A DNA stretch of 64,000 nucleotides from Micropruina sp. (GTDB lineage Bacteria > Actinomycetota > Actinomycetes > Propionibacteriales > Propionibacteriaceae): positions 290,299-354,298 of the forward strand of contig JADJTO010000004.1 of assembly GCA_016711105.1 (NCBI GenBank), given 5' to 3'. A program made the translations under genes and the position numbers. Numbering within the stretch: the first letter of the stretch is position 1; each line of letters begins with the position of its first letter. The notes under the pieces were generated by a model that saw nothing but the letters and a program-made list of their open reading frames with translations, ran no database searches and was not told where the DNA came from. Positions 18,946 to 29,269 of the stretch are shown here, piece after piece.

Positions 18946-19750
18946 TCAGACCGGCCAGTACTGGGCGACGGTGTCCCAGGCCAGCTTGATCGCCAACGCG
19001 CCGACCACGACGAGGAAGACCTGGCGGACGAACCCGTTGCCGTTGCGCAGGGCCGTCCCGAGCCCCGAACAACCCGCCAAGGACGTTGGCCACCCCCATC
19101 AGCAGCCCCAGACCCCACAACAGGCTGCCGCTGACCGCAAAGGCGATGATGGCCGCCAGATTGGTGGTCAGGTTCGCCAACTTGGCCAGGGTGGTCGCCA
19201 TCAGGAAGTCATGCCCGATCACGGCGACGATCAGGATCACAAAGAAGGTCCCCGTGCCCGGTCCGATGAAACCATCCCACGCCCCCACGACCAGGCCGAT
19301 CAGGCCTAGCCGGAGCCGTGCATGGTTGCCGTGGTGGCGAACCACGGAGCCCAACCCCAGCTCGGGTCGCCGCCAGGTGTAGTAGCCCACGGCCAACACC
19401 ACCGCCAGCACCAACGGCGTGAAGTGCTGGCGGGATAGCAAGTGGGTCAGTTGGGCTCCGGCGGCCGAGCCGATCGCGGCGAACACCAGCAGCGGCCAGA
19501 TCAGTCGCCATGCGACCGTGATCTGCCGGGCATAGGTGAAGGCGGCCACCGCCGTCCCTGCAGCCGAAGGCAACTTGTTGGTACCCGCAATCGTCGAGAC
19601 CGGGGTGTCGGCGGGCAGCCCGATCAGCAACGCAGGCAGCTGAATCAGGCCTCCGCCACCCACCACCGCGTCCACCCAGCCTGCAACGAAAGCAACCAGG
19701 ATCAGCAGGCACAGCGTCAAGAGCGGGAGGTCCAAACCCGCCCCGATCAC
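18946..19750 (-). CDS. TSUP family (sulfite/anion) permease, one frameshift
   Basis: Eight or so membrane helices with duplicated motifs VDAVVGGGGLIQLPALL and WDGFIGPGTGTFFVI, typical of the TauE/SafE family. The last part changes frame at an extra G near 19058: GLFGAR continues as TALRNGNGFVRQVFLVVVG to a stop at 18946. About 268 residues when joined. The GTG start overlaps the proS stop (GTGA), implying coupling. The substrate is not determinable. Confidence 0.8.
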
Positions 19751-21517
19751 CCGAGGACGAGCCGCGCTATGTGGTTGGCGGCAATGTCAACGGCAAGGCT
19801 CTCCTTCTCGCCGCTGGCCCGGTCCCTAACCTCAACAACGCCGTCGGCCAGACCGCGGCCGACCACAACGGAGGTGGGCATGCCCAGCAGTTCGGCGTCG
19901 GCGAACTTGACTCCGGGGCTGACCTTGCGGTCGTCCAACAGCACCGTCAACCCGGCCTCGCCGAGTTCGGCGGCGAGTCGCTCAGCGGCGTGCAGGATGG
20001 CCTCGTCCTTGCCGGTCGCCAAGATCTGCACGTCGAAGGGAGCCAGCGCGCGTGGCCAGACCAGGCCCTTGTCGCCACAGTGGGTTTCGGCCACCGCCGC
20101 GACCGCGCGGGACACGCCCACCCCGTAAGAACCCATGGTGACGGTGACCAGCTTTCCTTGCTGGTTCAGCACCTTGAGCCCCAGGGCCTCGGCGTACTTG
20201 CGGCCCAGCTGGAAGATGTGACCCATCTCGATCCCCCGGGCCAAGCTCAGCGGCCCCGATCCGTCGGGAGCGGGATCACCCTCGCGCACCTCGGCCACGT
20301 CGATCACGCCGTCAGCGGAGAAGTCCCGTCCGCAGACCAAGTCGAAGACGTGGCGGCCGGGCAGGTTGGCCCCGGTGATCCACCGGGTGCCCGACACGAC
20401 GCGTGGGTCGAGCAGATAGCGCACCCGCCCCGGCTGGCTCCCATCGCCCAGCCCCAACGCGCCGGGGCCTATGTAGCCCTTGACCAGGTCGGGTGGGGCC
20501 TCCGAAAATCGGCGTCCGCTGAACTGCCTCGGGGACCGCCGGGGAAGCCCATGCCTCCAGCCGCTTCAGATCCACCTCGCGGTCGCCGGGCAGCCCGATC
20601 GCCAAAGGCTCGCGCCGACCGTCCGGGTGGGCAACCATGAAGACCACGTTCTTCAACGTGTCCGCGCCGCTCCATGGGCGCTCTGGCAAGGGGAACCGCT
20701 CGTTGGCGATGGCCACGAGGGAGTCGATCGTCGGCGTGTTGGGGGTGTCCTCGACGTGGGCGGCAGGAAGACCGGCCGGGTCGAGCGGCACCCCAGGAGG
20801 AACGGTGACCGCCTCGACGTTGGCGGCGTAACCTCCCGGGGAGCGGACGAAGGTGTCCTCGCCGCTCTCAGCCACGGCCAAGAACTCCTCCGACGCCGAC
20901 CCGCCCATCGCCCCCGAGGTGGCCTGAACGATGACGAACTCCAAACCGAGCCTGTCCATGATTCTGATGTAGGCGTCACGATGCCGCTGGTAGGCCTCCT
21001 GCAGGCCCTGATCCTCGACGTCGAAGGTGTAGGAGTCCTTCATCACGAATTCGCGACCGCGCAGCAGCCCGGCCCGGGGGCGGCGCCTCGTCCCGGTACT
21101 TCGTTTGGATCTGATACAGCGTCAGCGGCAAGTCCTTGTAGCTACTGAACAGGTCCTTGACCACGAGAGTGAACATCTCTTCGTGGGTCGGCCCGAGCAG
21201 GTAGTCACCGCCCTTGCGGTCCTTCAGCCGGAAGAGGTTGTCGCCGTAGTCGGTCCACCGATTGGTCGCCTCGTAGGGCTCCTTCGGCAGCAGCGCCGGG
21301 AAGCGCACCTCCTGGCCGCCGATCGCGTCCATCTCCTCGCGGACGATGGTCTCCACCTTGTGCAGCACCCGCAGACCCAGCGGCAGCCAGCTGTAGATCC
21401 CGGGGCCGCGCGGCGCACGTAGCCGGCCCGGACCAGCCAGCGATGGCTGGCCACCTCCGCATCGGCGGGGTCTTCCCGCAAGGTACGGACGAACAGCTGG
21501 GTCATTCGGGTGATCAC
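19747..21517 (-). CDS. proS: Prolyl-tRNA synthetase, three frameshifts
   Basis: Class II synthetase of about 590 residues. Segments in different frames together give the whole bacterial-type enzyme: MTQLFVRTLREDPADAEVASH, motif 1 region with GIYSWLPLGLRVLHKVE, motif 2 (KYRDE...FVMKDSYTFD), the INS editing domain, LVKGYIGPGALG and motif 3 with VTMGSYGVGVSRAVAAVAE plus the anticodon domain. Frames change near 21402, 21080 and 20525, mostly in C/G runs. The GTG at 21517 has AAGGGAG upstream. An essential gene, so the breaks are very probably sequence errors. Confidence 0.92.
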
Positions 21518-21580
21518 GCCCGCTCCCTTCGTGCGGCAGACAACCTCGCCACCTTATCCAGCGGGGCGGACCCTGCCCAA

Positions 21581-22933
21581 TCAGTCGAAGGTCACCTGGA
21601 GAGTCGACCGGCTGATATCGGTGGACAGGGTATGGAGGTTGGCGTAGCCGAACCACGAGCGGCCCACCGTGTCCCGGCCGTCGAAACGAAGCCGGATCGA
21701 GAACGTCGCGGTGATCAGCGCGGGGTCCCCCGAGACCATCCGCGGCTTGATCTTGTCAAAGCTGCCAGAGATCACCTTCCACGAAATGGTGCTCTTGCGG
21801 ATCGTGGTGCTGGAGGGGATCCGGATGCCGAAGCGGCAACCCTTCGGCGCCAGCGAGTTGACCTTGAGGCACGCGCTCAGCTTCTTCTTGGCCGCGGCGC
21901 GAACCGCCTTGATCCCTGCGCTGGTCACGCTGGGCTTGAGCGCCGACGCCGAGGCGTCCAGCTGAGGCCTGATCAGTAACCCCTTGCCGTAGGTGGCGTA
22001 GCTGGTGGAGGTCGTCGCCGGGTAGAAACCGGGGAACAGGTAGAGCGTCGGCGAGGTCACCGCGACCCCGGCGAGCCGCAACGGCAGGCTGTCGAAGGCG
22101 ACGCGGGAGAGGTCAACCTCCTGGGCCACCTCCACCAGTTTGAACACCCCATCGACCTTCGTCACCCGGAAGGCTGCGGTGACGGAGGTGCTGCCGACCA
22201 TGAAGGACGCGGTGACCGGACCCGCGGCGCCCGGCAGGCTCGGCGTCACGTCAACCGCCGTGATGGGGGCCGCGGCGTTCGTCGCAGCCAACACCTCGGC
22301 GGTGAGGAACGTGCTGTCGCTGGGCCGCTCTGCTGCGTATTCCAAAGCTTGTTCGGCGTTCCCCAGCGCGAGTGCCTCCAGGTAGCCCCGCACAGTGTCG
22401 GAGGCCAGACCAGCCGGTCCCGGCGGGGTGACGGTCGCTCCGGAGGACGTTGTTCGCACCGGGTTGGACGCCGGTGCGATCCGGTTCAACAGCCCACTAC
22501 CGAACACCAGCCCGAGGACGATGAGCAGGACGACCCCAGCCCCGATCCAGATCAGGGTGCGGCTACCGCCCTTCTTCGGCGGAACCGGCGCACCCGGTCC
22601 GGGGGGATAGGCGCCAGGCGGCAGGTGACCGGTGGGGGGGCCGACCGGCTGCCAGGGTGCCTGTGGGTACTGGCCTGCGGACGGCTGCTGCCCGGGCGGA
22701 TACGGCTGCTGCCCGGTCGGGTACGGCTGCTGCGCGGCGGGATAGGGCTGCTGACCGGGCGGATACGGCTGCCCGGGCGGATACGGCTGACCCGCACCCG
22801 GGGGAACCTGGCCCCACCCGGGCGCGGGTGGCACGGCACCCGGCACCGGCTGCCCGGAGCCCGGTTGATAGGGCGGCTGCGGTCCCGCGTTGGGTGGGTA
22901 TTGCTCGCCTTGCGGCGGAAATTGCTGGCTCAC
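21581..22933 (-). CDS. Pro/Gln/Tyr-rich single-pass membrane protein
   Basis: 450 residues. The cytoplasmic N-terminus of about 130 residues is Pro/Gly/Gln-rich with PYPPGQ-type tandem repeats. One membrane helix (LIWIGAGVVLLIVLGLVFG) follows, then an extracytoplasmic region with a DUF4878-like fold start (DTVRGYLEALALGNAEQALEY) and a C-terminal domain containing two Cys (ACLKVNSLAPKGC). GTG 22933 is favoured over 22957 because AAGGGGA lies just upstream. Function unknown; similar architectures are frequent in actinobacteria. Confidence 0.7.
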   Translation of the reverse strand: MSQQFPPQGEQYPPNAGPQPPYQPGSGQPVPGAVPPAPGWGQVPPGAGQPYPPGQPYPPGQQPYPAAQQPYPTGQQPYPPGQQPSAGQYPQAPWQPVGPPTGHLPPGAYPPGPGAPVPPKKGGSRTLIWIGAGVVLLIVLGLVFGSGLLNRIAPASNPVRTTSSGATVTPPGPAGLASDTVRGYLEALALGNAEQALEYAAERPSDSTFLTAEVLAATNAAAPITAVDVTPSLPGAAGPVTASFMVGSTSVTAAFRVTKVDGVFKLVEVAQEVDLSRVAFDSLPLRLAGVAVTSPTLYLFPGFYPATTSTSYATYGKGLLIRPQLDASASALKPSVTSAGIKAVRAAAKKKLSACLKVNSLAPKGCRFGIRIPSSTTIRKSTISWKVISGSFDKIKPRMVSGDPALITATFSIRLRFDGRDTVGRSWFGYANLHTLSTDISRSTLQVTFD

Positions 22934-23088
22934 GTCGGAATCCCCTTCTGGTGTCACGCGTGCCGAGCAGCGCCGACGCCCGTGAGGCCTTCCTCTATCC
23001 TACGAGTCGACAGTTCCGGGCCAACAGAGCGGCACGCCCCCGAGAACCTGATCCCCACTGATCCCGATTCCTGACTTGAGGGGCCGAC

Positions 23089-24960
23089 GTGCAAGAACTC
23101 CTATTGATCACCAGCCTCGTCGCTGTCGTCCTGGTCATCACCGAAGTGGCGCGTCGGCTGCGCATCTCGGCACCGCTGTTACTGCTCGCTGTCGGGGCGG
23201 CTGGGTCATACCTCCCGTTCATCACCGTGCCTGAACTGGATCCCGAACTCGTCCTGGTCTTCCTGTTGCCACCCCTGCTCTACGCCGCCGCACTGAAGAC
23301 CTCCCTGATCGACTTCAAGAACTACCGCGCACCGATCGGGTGGCTCTCCATCGGCGCGGTCCTGGTCACGGCGGCCGGCGTCGGACTGGTCGCCGCGTGG
23401 ATGCTGCCCATTCCGTGGGCCGCCGCGTTCGCGCTGGGGGCCATCGTGGCGCCACCGGACGCGGTCGCTGCCACGGCGGTGGCCCGACAAGCCGGACTCC
23501 CCCGCCGGGTGGTGACCATCCTCGAGGGCGAGTCATTGATCAACGACGCCACGGCTCTGGTCAGTCTTCGGACCGCCATCGCGGCGTTGGCGGCCACCGT
23601 GACCGTGGTCGAGGTCGGTTGGGACTTCGCCACCGCCGTCGCGCTCGGTGTGGGAGCGGGCTTCCTGGTCGGCAAGGTCGCAACCCTGGTGTTTCGCCAG
23701 ATCAGCGAAACCATGATCGTGACCGCGATGAGTTTCCTGGTGCCCTTCTTCGCCTTCGCTCTGGCTGAGTCCTTCCACGCCTCCGGGGTCTTGGCCGTGG
23801 TCACCGCCGGTCTGATCGTGGGTCACGCCACCCCGGTGGTGAAGTCCGCACCGGCCCGGATCGCCTCCTGGATGAACTGGGGCACGGTGCAGTTCGTCCT
23901 GGAGCACACGGTCTTCCTTCTGATCGGGCTGCAGACCAGGCAGATTCTGGCCGACGCCAACGAGTTCCCGGTCGGGAACGGGTGGATCGCCCTCACCGCG
24001 ATCGCCGTCCTCCTGACCACGATCGCGCTCAGATTGGTCTACATCTTCGGCATCCGGCGCTTCTTGGGGCAGCGACATCGCCAGTTGCCTTGGCAGGAGT
24101 CGGCCATCATCGGGTGGGCCGGTATGCGCGGTGTGGTCACGCTTGCCGCAGCCTTGACCCTGCCCGTGGTCACCCCGATGCGCCCGGTGCTGGTGCTGAT
24201 CGCCTTGGTGGTCACGGCCGGGACGCTGTTCATCCAAGGGCTCTCCCTGCCCTGGGTTGCCCGGCGGCTGAACGTCCGTGGGCCCGATCCACGCGAGGAC
24301 GCTCTACAGGTGGTGATGGTTTCCCAACGAGCAGCCAAGGTCGGCCTGGCCGAAGCGAAGGCGGAAGCACGGCCGGGCGACGAAGCCCTGCTGACGGAGT
24401 TGTCCGACCAATCCAAACACCGGATCGAGAGCATGTGGGAACGACTAGGGCACCGGCCCGGACAGGACGCGACCAGTGAAACCCGAGGCATGGCGTACCG
24501 CCGACTGCGGCTGGTCGCACTGCACGCCGAACGGCGAAAGGTGCTCCAACTCCGCAATCTGGGTTTCGCGGACGCCGCGGTGCTCAGCCAGGTGCTGACC
24601 GAACTGGACATCGAGGAGTCGATGCTGAACACTCGGGAGACCGCCGAGCGCGAGATCCGTGAGTCGGTGCCCGACGACTCCCCAGGACGCCGCGTGCCCC
24701 ATCTGAGCCTGGCTGCCTCCGAGATCGACTTTCTGGCCCATGGCGAATGCGTGGAATGCGTTGCCCAGAAGCGTGAGCCGGTCGAGCTACGGATGTGCCT
24801 CACCTGCGGCCATGTCGCGTGCTGCGACTCCTCCCCCGGGCAACACGCCGCGAGGCACTTCCGCCAGACCGGGCATCCGGTGATGCGCTCGATCGAGCCC
24901 GGCGAGCGCTGGCGATGGTGCTACGTGGACAACCTGCACGACCCGGGGCCGGAAGACTGA
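23089..24960 (+). CDS. CPA1 Na+/H+ antiporter fused to a UBP-type zinc finger
   Basis: 623 residues. About twelve membrane helices carry the CPA1 motifs FLLPPLLYAAALKT, GAIVAPPDAVAATAVARQ and ESLINDATALV, whose acidic residues transport cations. A cytosolic helical region of about 150 residues follows. The C-terminus (residues ~560-615) has CVECVAQKREPVELRMCLTC, then a Cys-Cys pair and two His (HAARHFRQTGHPVM), the pattern of a ZnF-UBP domain. GTG start with GAGGGG upstream. The role of the finger is unknown. Confidence 0.88.
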   Translation: MQELLLITSLVAVVLVITEVARRLRISAPLLLLAVGAAGSYLPFITVPELDPELVLVFLLPPLLYAAALKTSLIDFKNYRAPIGWLSIGAVLVTAAGVGLVAAWMLPIPWAAAFALGAIVAPPDAVAATAVARQAGLPRRVVTILEGESLINDATALVSLRTAIAALAATVTVVEVGWDFATAVALGVGAGFLVGKVATLVFRQISETMIVTAMSFLVPFFAFALAESFHASGVLAVVTAGLIVGHATPVVKSAPARIASWMNWGTVQFVLEHTVFLLIGLQTRQILADANEFPVGNGWIALTAIAVLLTTIALRLVYIFGIRRFLGQRHRQLPWQESAIIGWAGMRGVVTLAAALTLPVVTPMRPVLVLIALVVTAGTLFIQGLSLPWVARRLNVRGPDPREDALQVVMVSQRAAKVGLAEAKAEARPGDEALLTELSDQSKHRIESMWERLGHRPGQDATSETRGMAYRRLRLVALHAERRKVLQLRNLGFADAAVLSQVLTELDIEESMLNTRETAEREIRESVPDDSPGRRVPHLSLAASEIDFLAHGECVECVAQKREPVELRMCLTCGHVACCDSSPGQHAARHFRQTGHPVMRSIEPGERWRWCYVDNLHDPGPED

Positions 24961-24961
24961 G

Positions 24962-25950
24962 TCAGTCCCCCGGCAGCCGTACGCCCAACTGGCGACGCAT
25001 CTCGTCCAGAATCTCCATCTGCTCGACGCTGTCCTGGAAGGTCATCAGCGGCGATTCTCTCAGCCCGGCACGCAGGCAACGTTCCACCTCGAGGGCCTGA
25101 AAGTGCATCCCCCGCGAGCTCAGTGCGGTTCGTAGCGCTCCACCAGATTGGCCGGACGAGCGTTGTCGAAGCGGCTGACTCCCGTCCAACCGAAGAAGTA
25201 CGGGTCGAACTCCAGATAGCCGGTGCTGCCCATCACCACCGCACGGTTCGAGCCGGGACCGATCATGGTCGTCCGACCGGTGGACACGGCCCCGTCAGCA
25301 TGGACGAGCAGCATCGACACCTCCGCGTCCACCCCCGTCGCGGTCACCTTGCCGCGGACCACGATCTCCTTCGGCGCGCCCAGCAACGCGTGCGCGAAGA
25401 ACACGTTGTAGATCCCCAGGTCGAGCAAGGCGCCGCCACCGAGAGCCGGGTTGTGATGCCGACCCTCGGGCGAGGTGTCCAGCGATTGACTGTGATCGGA
25501 GTGGAGCCCAACCACCTCGCCGATGGCCCCTTCGCTGATCCAGCGCTGAGCGACCTCAAGGCTGGGCAGGAACCGCGTCCACATCGCCTCCGTCACGAAA
25601 ACTCCCCCGGCGCTGGCCGCGGAGGCGATCTCTTTGGCCTCGGCCGCATTGACGGTGAACGCTTTCTCGACCAGCACCGGCTTGCCGGCCGCGATAGCCA
25701 GCAGGGCGTGGTCGCGGTGAAAGTTCTGCGTGGTCCCGATATAGATCACGTCCACGTTCGGATCCTCGACGAGCGCGGTGTAACCCTCATGCGCGGCCGG
25801 GATGCCGAAGCGGTCGGCGAACTGTTGGGCCGAGGCCCCCGAGCGTGCCGCCACTGCCGACACGGTTAGTCCTTCGGCCAGCAGGTTCTCTACGAACACG
25901 GCCGAAATCTTCCCGGCCCCCAATATTCCCCAGCGAATCGTGTCGGTCAC
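24962..25950 (-). CDS. Gfo/Idh/MocA family oxidoreductase, one frameshift
   Basis: NAD(P)-dependent sugar or polyol dehydrogenase-like protein. Rossmann start IRWGILGAGKISAVFVENL, the EKAFTVNAAEA segment with the conserved Lys, then the C-terminal domain with GGGALLDLGIYNVFFAHALLG. The first frame stops at 25120 after ERYEPH; another frame continues with SSRGMHFQALEVERCLRAGL and ends RRQLGVRLPGD at 24962, matching the family's usual C-terminus. About 329 residues when joined near 25115. It follows the GNAT gene by 18 bases. Substrate unknown. Confidence 0.82.
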
Positions 25951-25968
25951 GTGCGTCCCTTTCAGCCT

Positions 25969-26811
25969 TCAGTACAGGATCGTGGCGAACTCACTCACCT
26001 GCCTGAAACCTACGGCACGGTAGGCCCGCACCGCACGGATATTGAAGTCGTTCACATACAGCGCCGCGACTCCGTAGTGTCGAAGGATCAGGCGGGTCAC
26101 CTCGGCGATCGCTGGGGCCGCCAGCCCACGCCCACGAAGTCTCGGCGTGAGCCAGACCCCTTGAATCTGCGCCACGCCGGAACTGGCCAGGCCGACATCA
26201 GCCTTGAAGACCACCTCGCCATTCTCGACGATGCCGAAGGCACGCCCTCCCTCGATCAGGGATCGGCAATGAGCCCGATAGCTGCTGGCGCCGCCGTCGA
26301 GGGCAGGGTCGAGACCGACCTCTTCGATGTACATCGCCACCGACGCCGCGATGTACGAATCGACGTCGGGCAGGCTGATCGGTCGGACGGGGCTGGGCGG
26401 CAGGTCCCTGACCTTGTCGGCGACCATCACCGGCTGGTGCGGACGGACCTCACGACAGCTGGAGCAGGCGGGGCCCCAGCGTAGTGAGAGCAGCCGCCAC
26501 AGTTCGAGGGCTACCGGCGCGGGACCGCACAGCGCCTGCGCCAGCCGCCGTGGCCCGAGCGCCTCGACGAAGCTGGCCAAGGCACGTGGATCAGGCTCCT
26601 GACCGACCGGGACGACGGGCACCAGGTTGGACCCGACGTGCAGCAAGTGGGTGGGGTTCCTGGCCGGAAATCCCCACAGACTGGCCGCAGAGGTCGGCCA
26701 CAGGACCCCGGCGTCGACCCTGGAGGAGACGAACACATTCTGGATCGGGTCGCTCAACAGCAGCGCCCTGACCCGGCCCAGATCGCCCTGGCCCAGGCGC
26801 CGCGCCGACAT
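25969..26811 (-). CDS. GNAT acetyltransferase with DUF4081 N-terminal domain
   Basis: 280 residues. The N-terminal DUF4081 domain (SARRLGQGDLGRVRALLLSD) precedes a GNAT domain with motif A QGVWLTPRLRGRGLAAPAIAEV and YVNDFNIRAVRAYRAVGF. Proteins of this architecture follow ispG in mycobacteria and related genera. The ATG at 26811 lies 2 bases after the ispG stop. One long reading frame joins this gene to the first part of ispG, but that only reflects the ispG frameshifts. Confidence 0.85.
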   Translation of the reverse strand: MSARRLGQGDLGRVRALLLSDPIQNVFVSSRVDAGVLWPTSAASLWGFPARNPTHLLHVGSNLVPVVPVGQEPDPRALASFVEALGPRRLAQALCGPAPVALELWRLLSLRWGPACSSCREVRPHQPVMVADKVRDLPPSPVRPISLPDVDSYIAASVAMYIEEVGLDPALDGGASSYRAHCRSLIEGGRAFGIVENGEVVFKADVGLASSGVAQIQGVWLTPRLRGRGLAAPAIAEVTRLILRHYGVAALYVNDFNIRAVRAYRAVGFRQVSEFATILY

Positions 26812-26813
26812 AG

Positions 26814-27960
26814 CTAGCTGACCGACACCAACGGACTGCCCGACTCGCCCAGCGGCATCTCGGCCGCCAGGCGATGCGCTTCTTCGATCAGGGTCTGCAC
26901 GATCAACTCCTCTGGAACGGTCTTGATCACCTGGCCCCGGACGAAGATTTGACCCTTTCCGTTCCCGGACGCGACTCCCAGATCGGCTTCGCGAGCCTCC
27001 CCCGGTCCATTCACGACGCAGCCCATGACGGCGACCCGGAGCGGAACTTCCATCCCCTCCAAGCCCTTGGTCACGTCTTCGGCGAGGGTGTAGACGTCCA
27101 CCTGGGCGCGGCCACACGACGGGCAGGACACGATCTCCAGATGCCGCGGTCGCAGGTTGAGCGCCTCCAGGATCTTGATCCCGACCTTGACCTCCTCGGC
27201 CGGCGGTGCCGACAGGGACACCCAATGGTGTCGCCGATGCCTTGGCCAACAGCGCCCCGAACGCCACCGCAGACTTGATCGTCCCCTGGAAAGCCGGTCC
27301 GGCTTCGGTGACCCCCAAATGCAGAGGGTAATCGCACGCCGCGGAGAGTTGCTCATAGGCACGCACCATCACCACGGGGTCGTGATGCTTGACCGAGATC
27401 TTCACATCGCCGAAGCCGTGCTCCTCGAACAGTGAGGCTTCCCACAAGGCACTTTCCACCAACGCTTCGGCGGTGGCCGAGCCGTATTTGTCCATTACGC
27501 GCTTGTCCAGCGACCCGGCGTTGACCCCGATCCGGATCGACACTCCCGCGTCCGCGGCGGCCTTGGCGATCTGCTTCACCTGGTCGTCGAAGGCCCGGAT
27601 GTTTCCCGGATTGACTCGGACTGCCGCGCAACCGGCATCAATCGCCGCGAAGACATACTTCGGCTGGAAGTGAATGTCGGCGATGACCGGGATCTGGCTC
27701 TTCTTGGCGATGATGTGGAGCACGTCAGCGTCGTCCTGACTCGGCACCGCGACCCGCACGATGTCGCAGCCGGTCGCGGTGAGTTCCGCGATCTGTTGCA
27801 GCGTGGCGTTGATGTCGGTCGTTTTGGTGGTGGTCATCGACTGCACCGAGATCGGTGCGTCGCCACCGACCAGGACTTTGCCGACGCGGATCTGCCGCGT
27901 CGGGCGGCGGGCCGCCAGAACCGGGACGGGGGGCTTGGGCATCCCCAGATTGAGTGTCAT
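26814..27960 (-). CDS. ispG: (E)-4-hydroxy-3-methylbut-2-enyl-diphosphate synthase, two frameshifts
   Basis: [4Fe-4S] enzyme of the MEP isoprenoid pathway. About 382 residues. The TIM-barrel half is intact from MTLNLGMPKPPVPVLAARR to FGALLAK. One G is missing near 27240 and one C near 27224, so the GIGDTIRVSLSAPP segment is split over three frames. The C-terminal half carries the cluster Cys motifs SCPSCGRAQ and GCVVNGPGEA and ends SPLVSVS. The ATG follows GGAAAGGAC. Part of the dxr-rseP-ispG-GNAT operon. Confidence 0.93.
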
Positions 27961-27979
27961 GTCGTCCTTTCCAAGGAGT

Positions 27980-29269
27980 TCAGAAGATCTGGATCGGGCT
28001 CAGGATGTCGGCGATGATCAGCGCGACACCACTAAGAATCAGGAAACCGCCCACCACATAGGCGACCGGCAGAAGGGTCGCCGTGTCAAAGGGACCGGGA
28101 TCGGGTCTTGACAGGGCCCGCGCCGTGAGGCGGCGGGCCTTCTCGTACAACGCGCCGGCAATGTGCCCGCCGTCCAGGGGCGGCAGCGGGAGGAAGTTGA
28201 ACACGGCCAGAAAGAGGTTCACTGAGGCCAACAAGCTGGCGAAGAGGACGACCCGGTCGGAGATGCTGAGATCGTCATTCGCGGCCACCTCCCCGGCGGT
28301 GATGCTGGCGCCCAGGATGCTCATCGGGCCATAGATGTCACGCGGCTGGCCGGTCACCAAGTCGGCGATCACGTTGTACACCTTGACCGGGAACTGCAGC
28401 AGGGGCGGAGAAACTGGCCTGAGTCAACTCCCCATCTGACCAGCCGCTTCCACCGGGCCGCCCTGGACCAGGGCCACCTCGGGGCTCACACCGAACCAAC
28501 CGGCTGCGACGGTCTTGCCCGGATCCAGCAGGTCGGGGACGCCGTCGATGACAGTGTTGACGGTGGCGAGCGTGATCTGTTGCCCGCCCCGCTCGACGAC
28601 AACGGTGGCCGGCCCGTCCAGGTTGGCCCGGATCAGTTGGACCAGTTGGCGGTAGTCGGCGATCGCCGTCCCGTTGAAGGACTGAATTTGATCACCCACC
28701 GCCAGCCCGGCGAGCTTTGCCGGTGACGTCGGATCCTGGGGGGTGCAGGTGGGGTCGGCACGGTCGGCATAGATCACACAGTCCTGGACGCCGGCCACCA
28801 CCGGCTGGGGACGATAGGTGCCGTGCAGCGCGAGGATCGCCCAGAACAGCAGGAAGGCGATCAGGACGTTCATCATCGGTCCGCCAGCCATCACGACCAG
28901 CTTCTGCCAGGTCTTCTTCTGGTAAAACAGCCGCTCGTCCCTCACGTCAGCGTCGCTGATCTCGGACCACTCGTACTCGCGGGCCCCGTCAGCCAGCGCG
29001 GAGAGTCGGGTGACCGTCCGGTGAGGCCGTCCCGGCGGGTACATGCCGAGGAGGCGGACGAAGCCACCCAACGGAATCCACTTGATGCCGTACTCGGTCT
29101 CTCCTCGAGTCACCGACCACATGGTCGGGCCGAAACCGACGAAGTACTTCGGCACCCGCACCCCGAAAGCCTTGGCCGGGAGCATGTGCCCGATTTCGTG
29201 CAGGGCGATCGACACCAGGATCAGGGCGAAGAAAGCCAGCGCGAAGGCGACTGTGACGACGGCCGTCAT
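27980..29269 (-). CDS. rseP: Site-2 membrane zinc protease (RseP/Rip1 family), two frameshifts
   Basis: Intramembrane metalloprotease that cleaves anti-sigma factors and other membrane proteins. About 430 residues: zinc-binding HEIGH near residue 24, a PDZ domain (SPAKLAGLAVGDQIQSFNGTAI), and the C-terminal LPPLDGGH supplying the third ligand. Frames change near 28431 (one G short in MGELTQASF) and near 28403 (one extra C before LLQFPVKVYNV). The ATG overlaps the dxr stop (ATGA). The position dxr-rip-ispG is as in mycobacteria. Confidence 0.92.

Noticed and set aside
22650..22800. CRISPR-like repeat
   Set aside because: The repeated GGATACGGCTGC-type units encode PYPPGQ protein repeats, with no spacers.
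25969..27960. Apparent IspG-GNAT fusion protein of 663 residues
   Set aside because: The join is produced by two missing bases in ispG; the proper ispG C-terminus with its cluster Cys lies in another frame and the GNAT has its own ATG.
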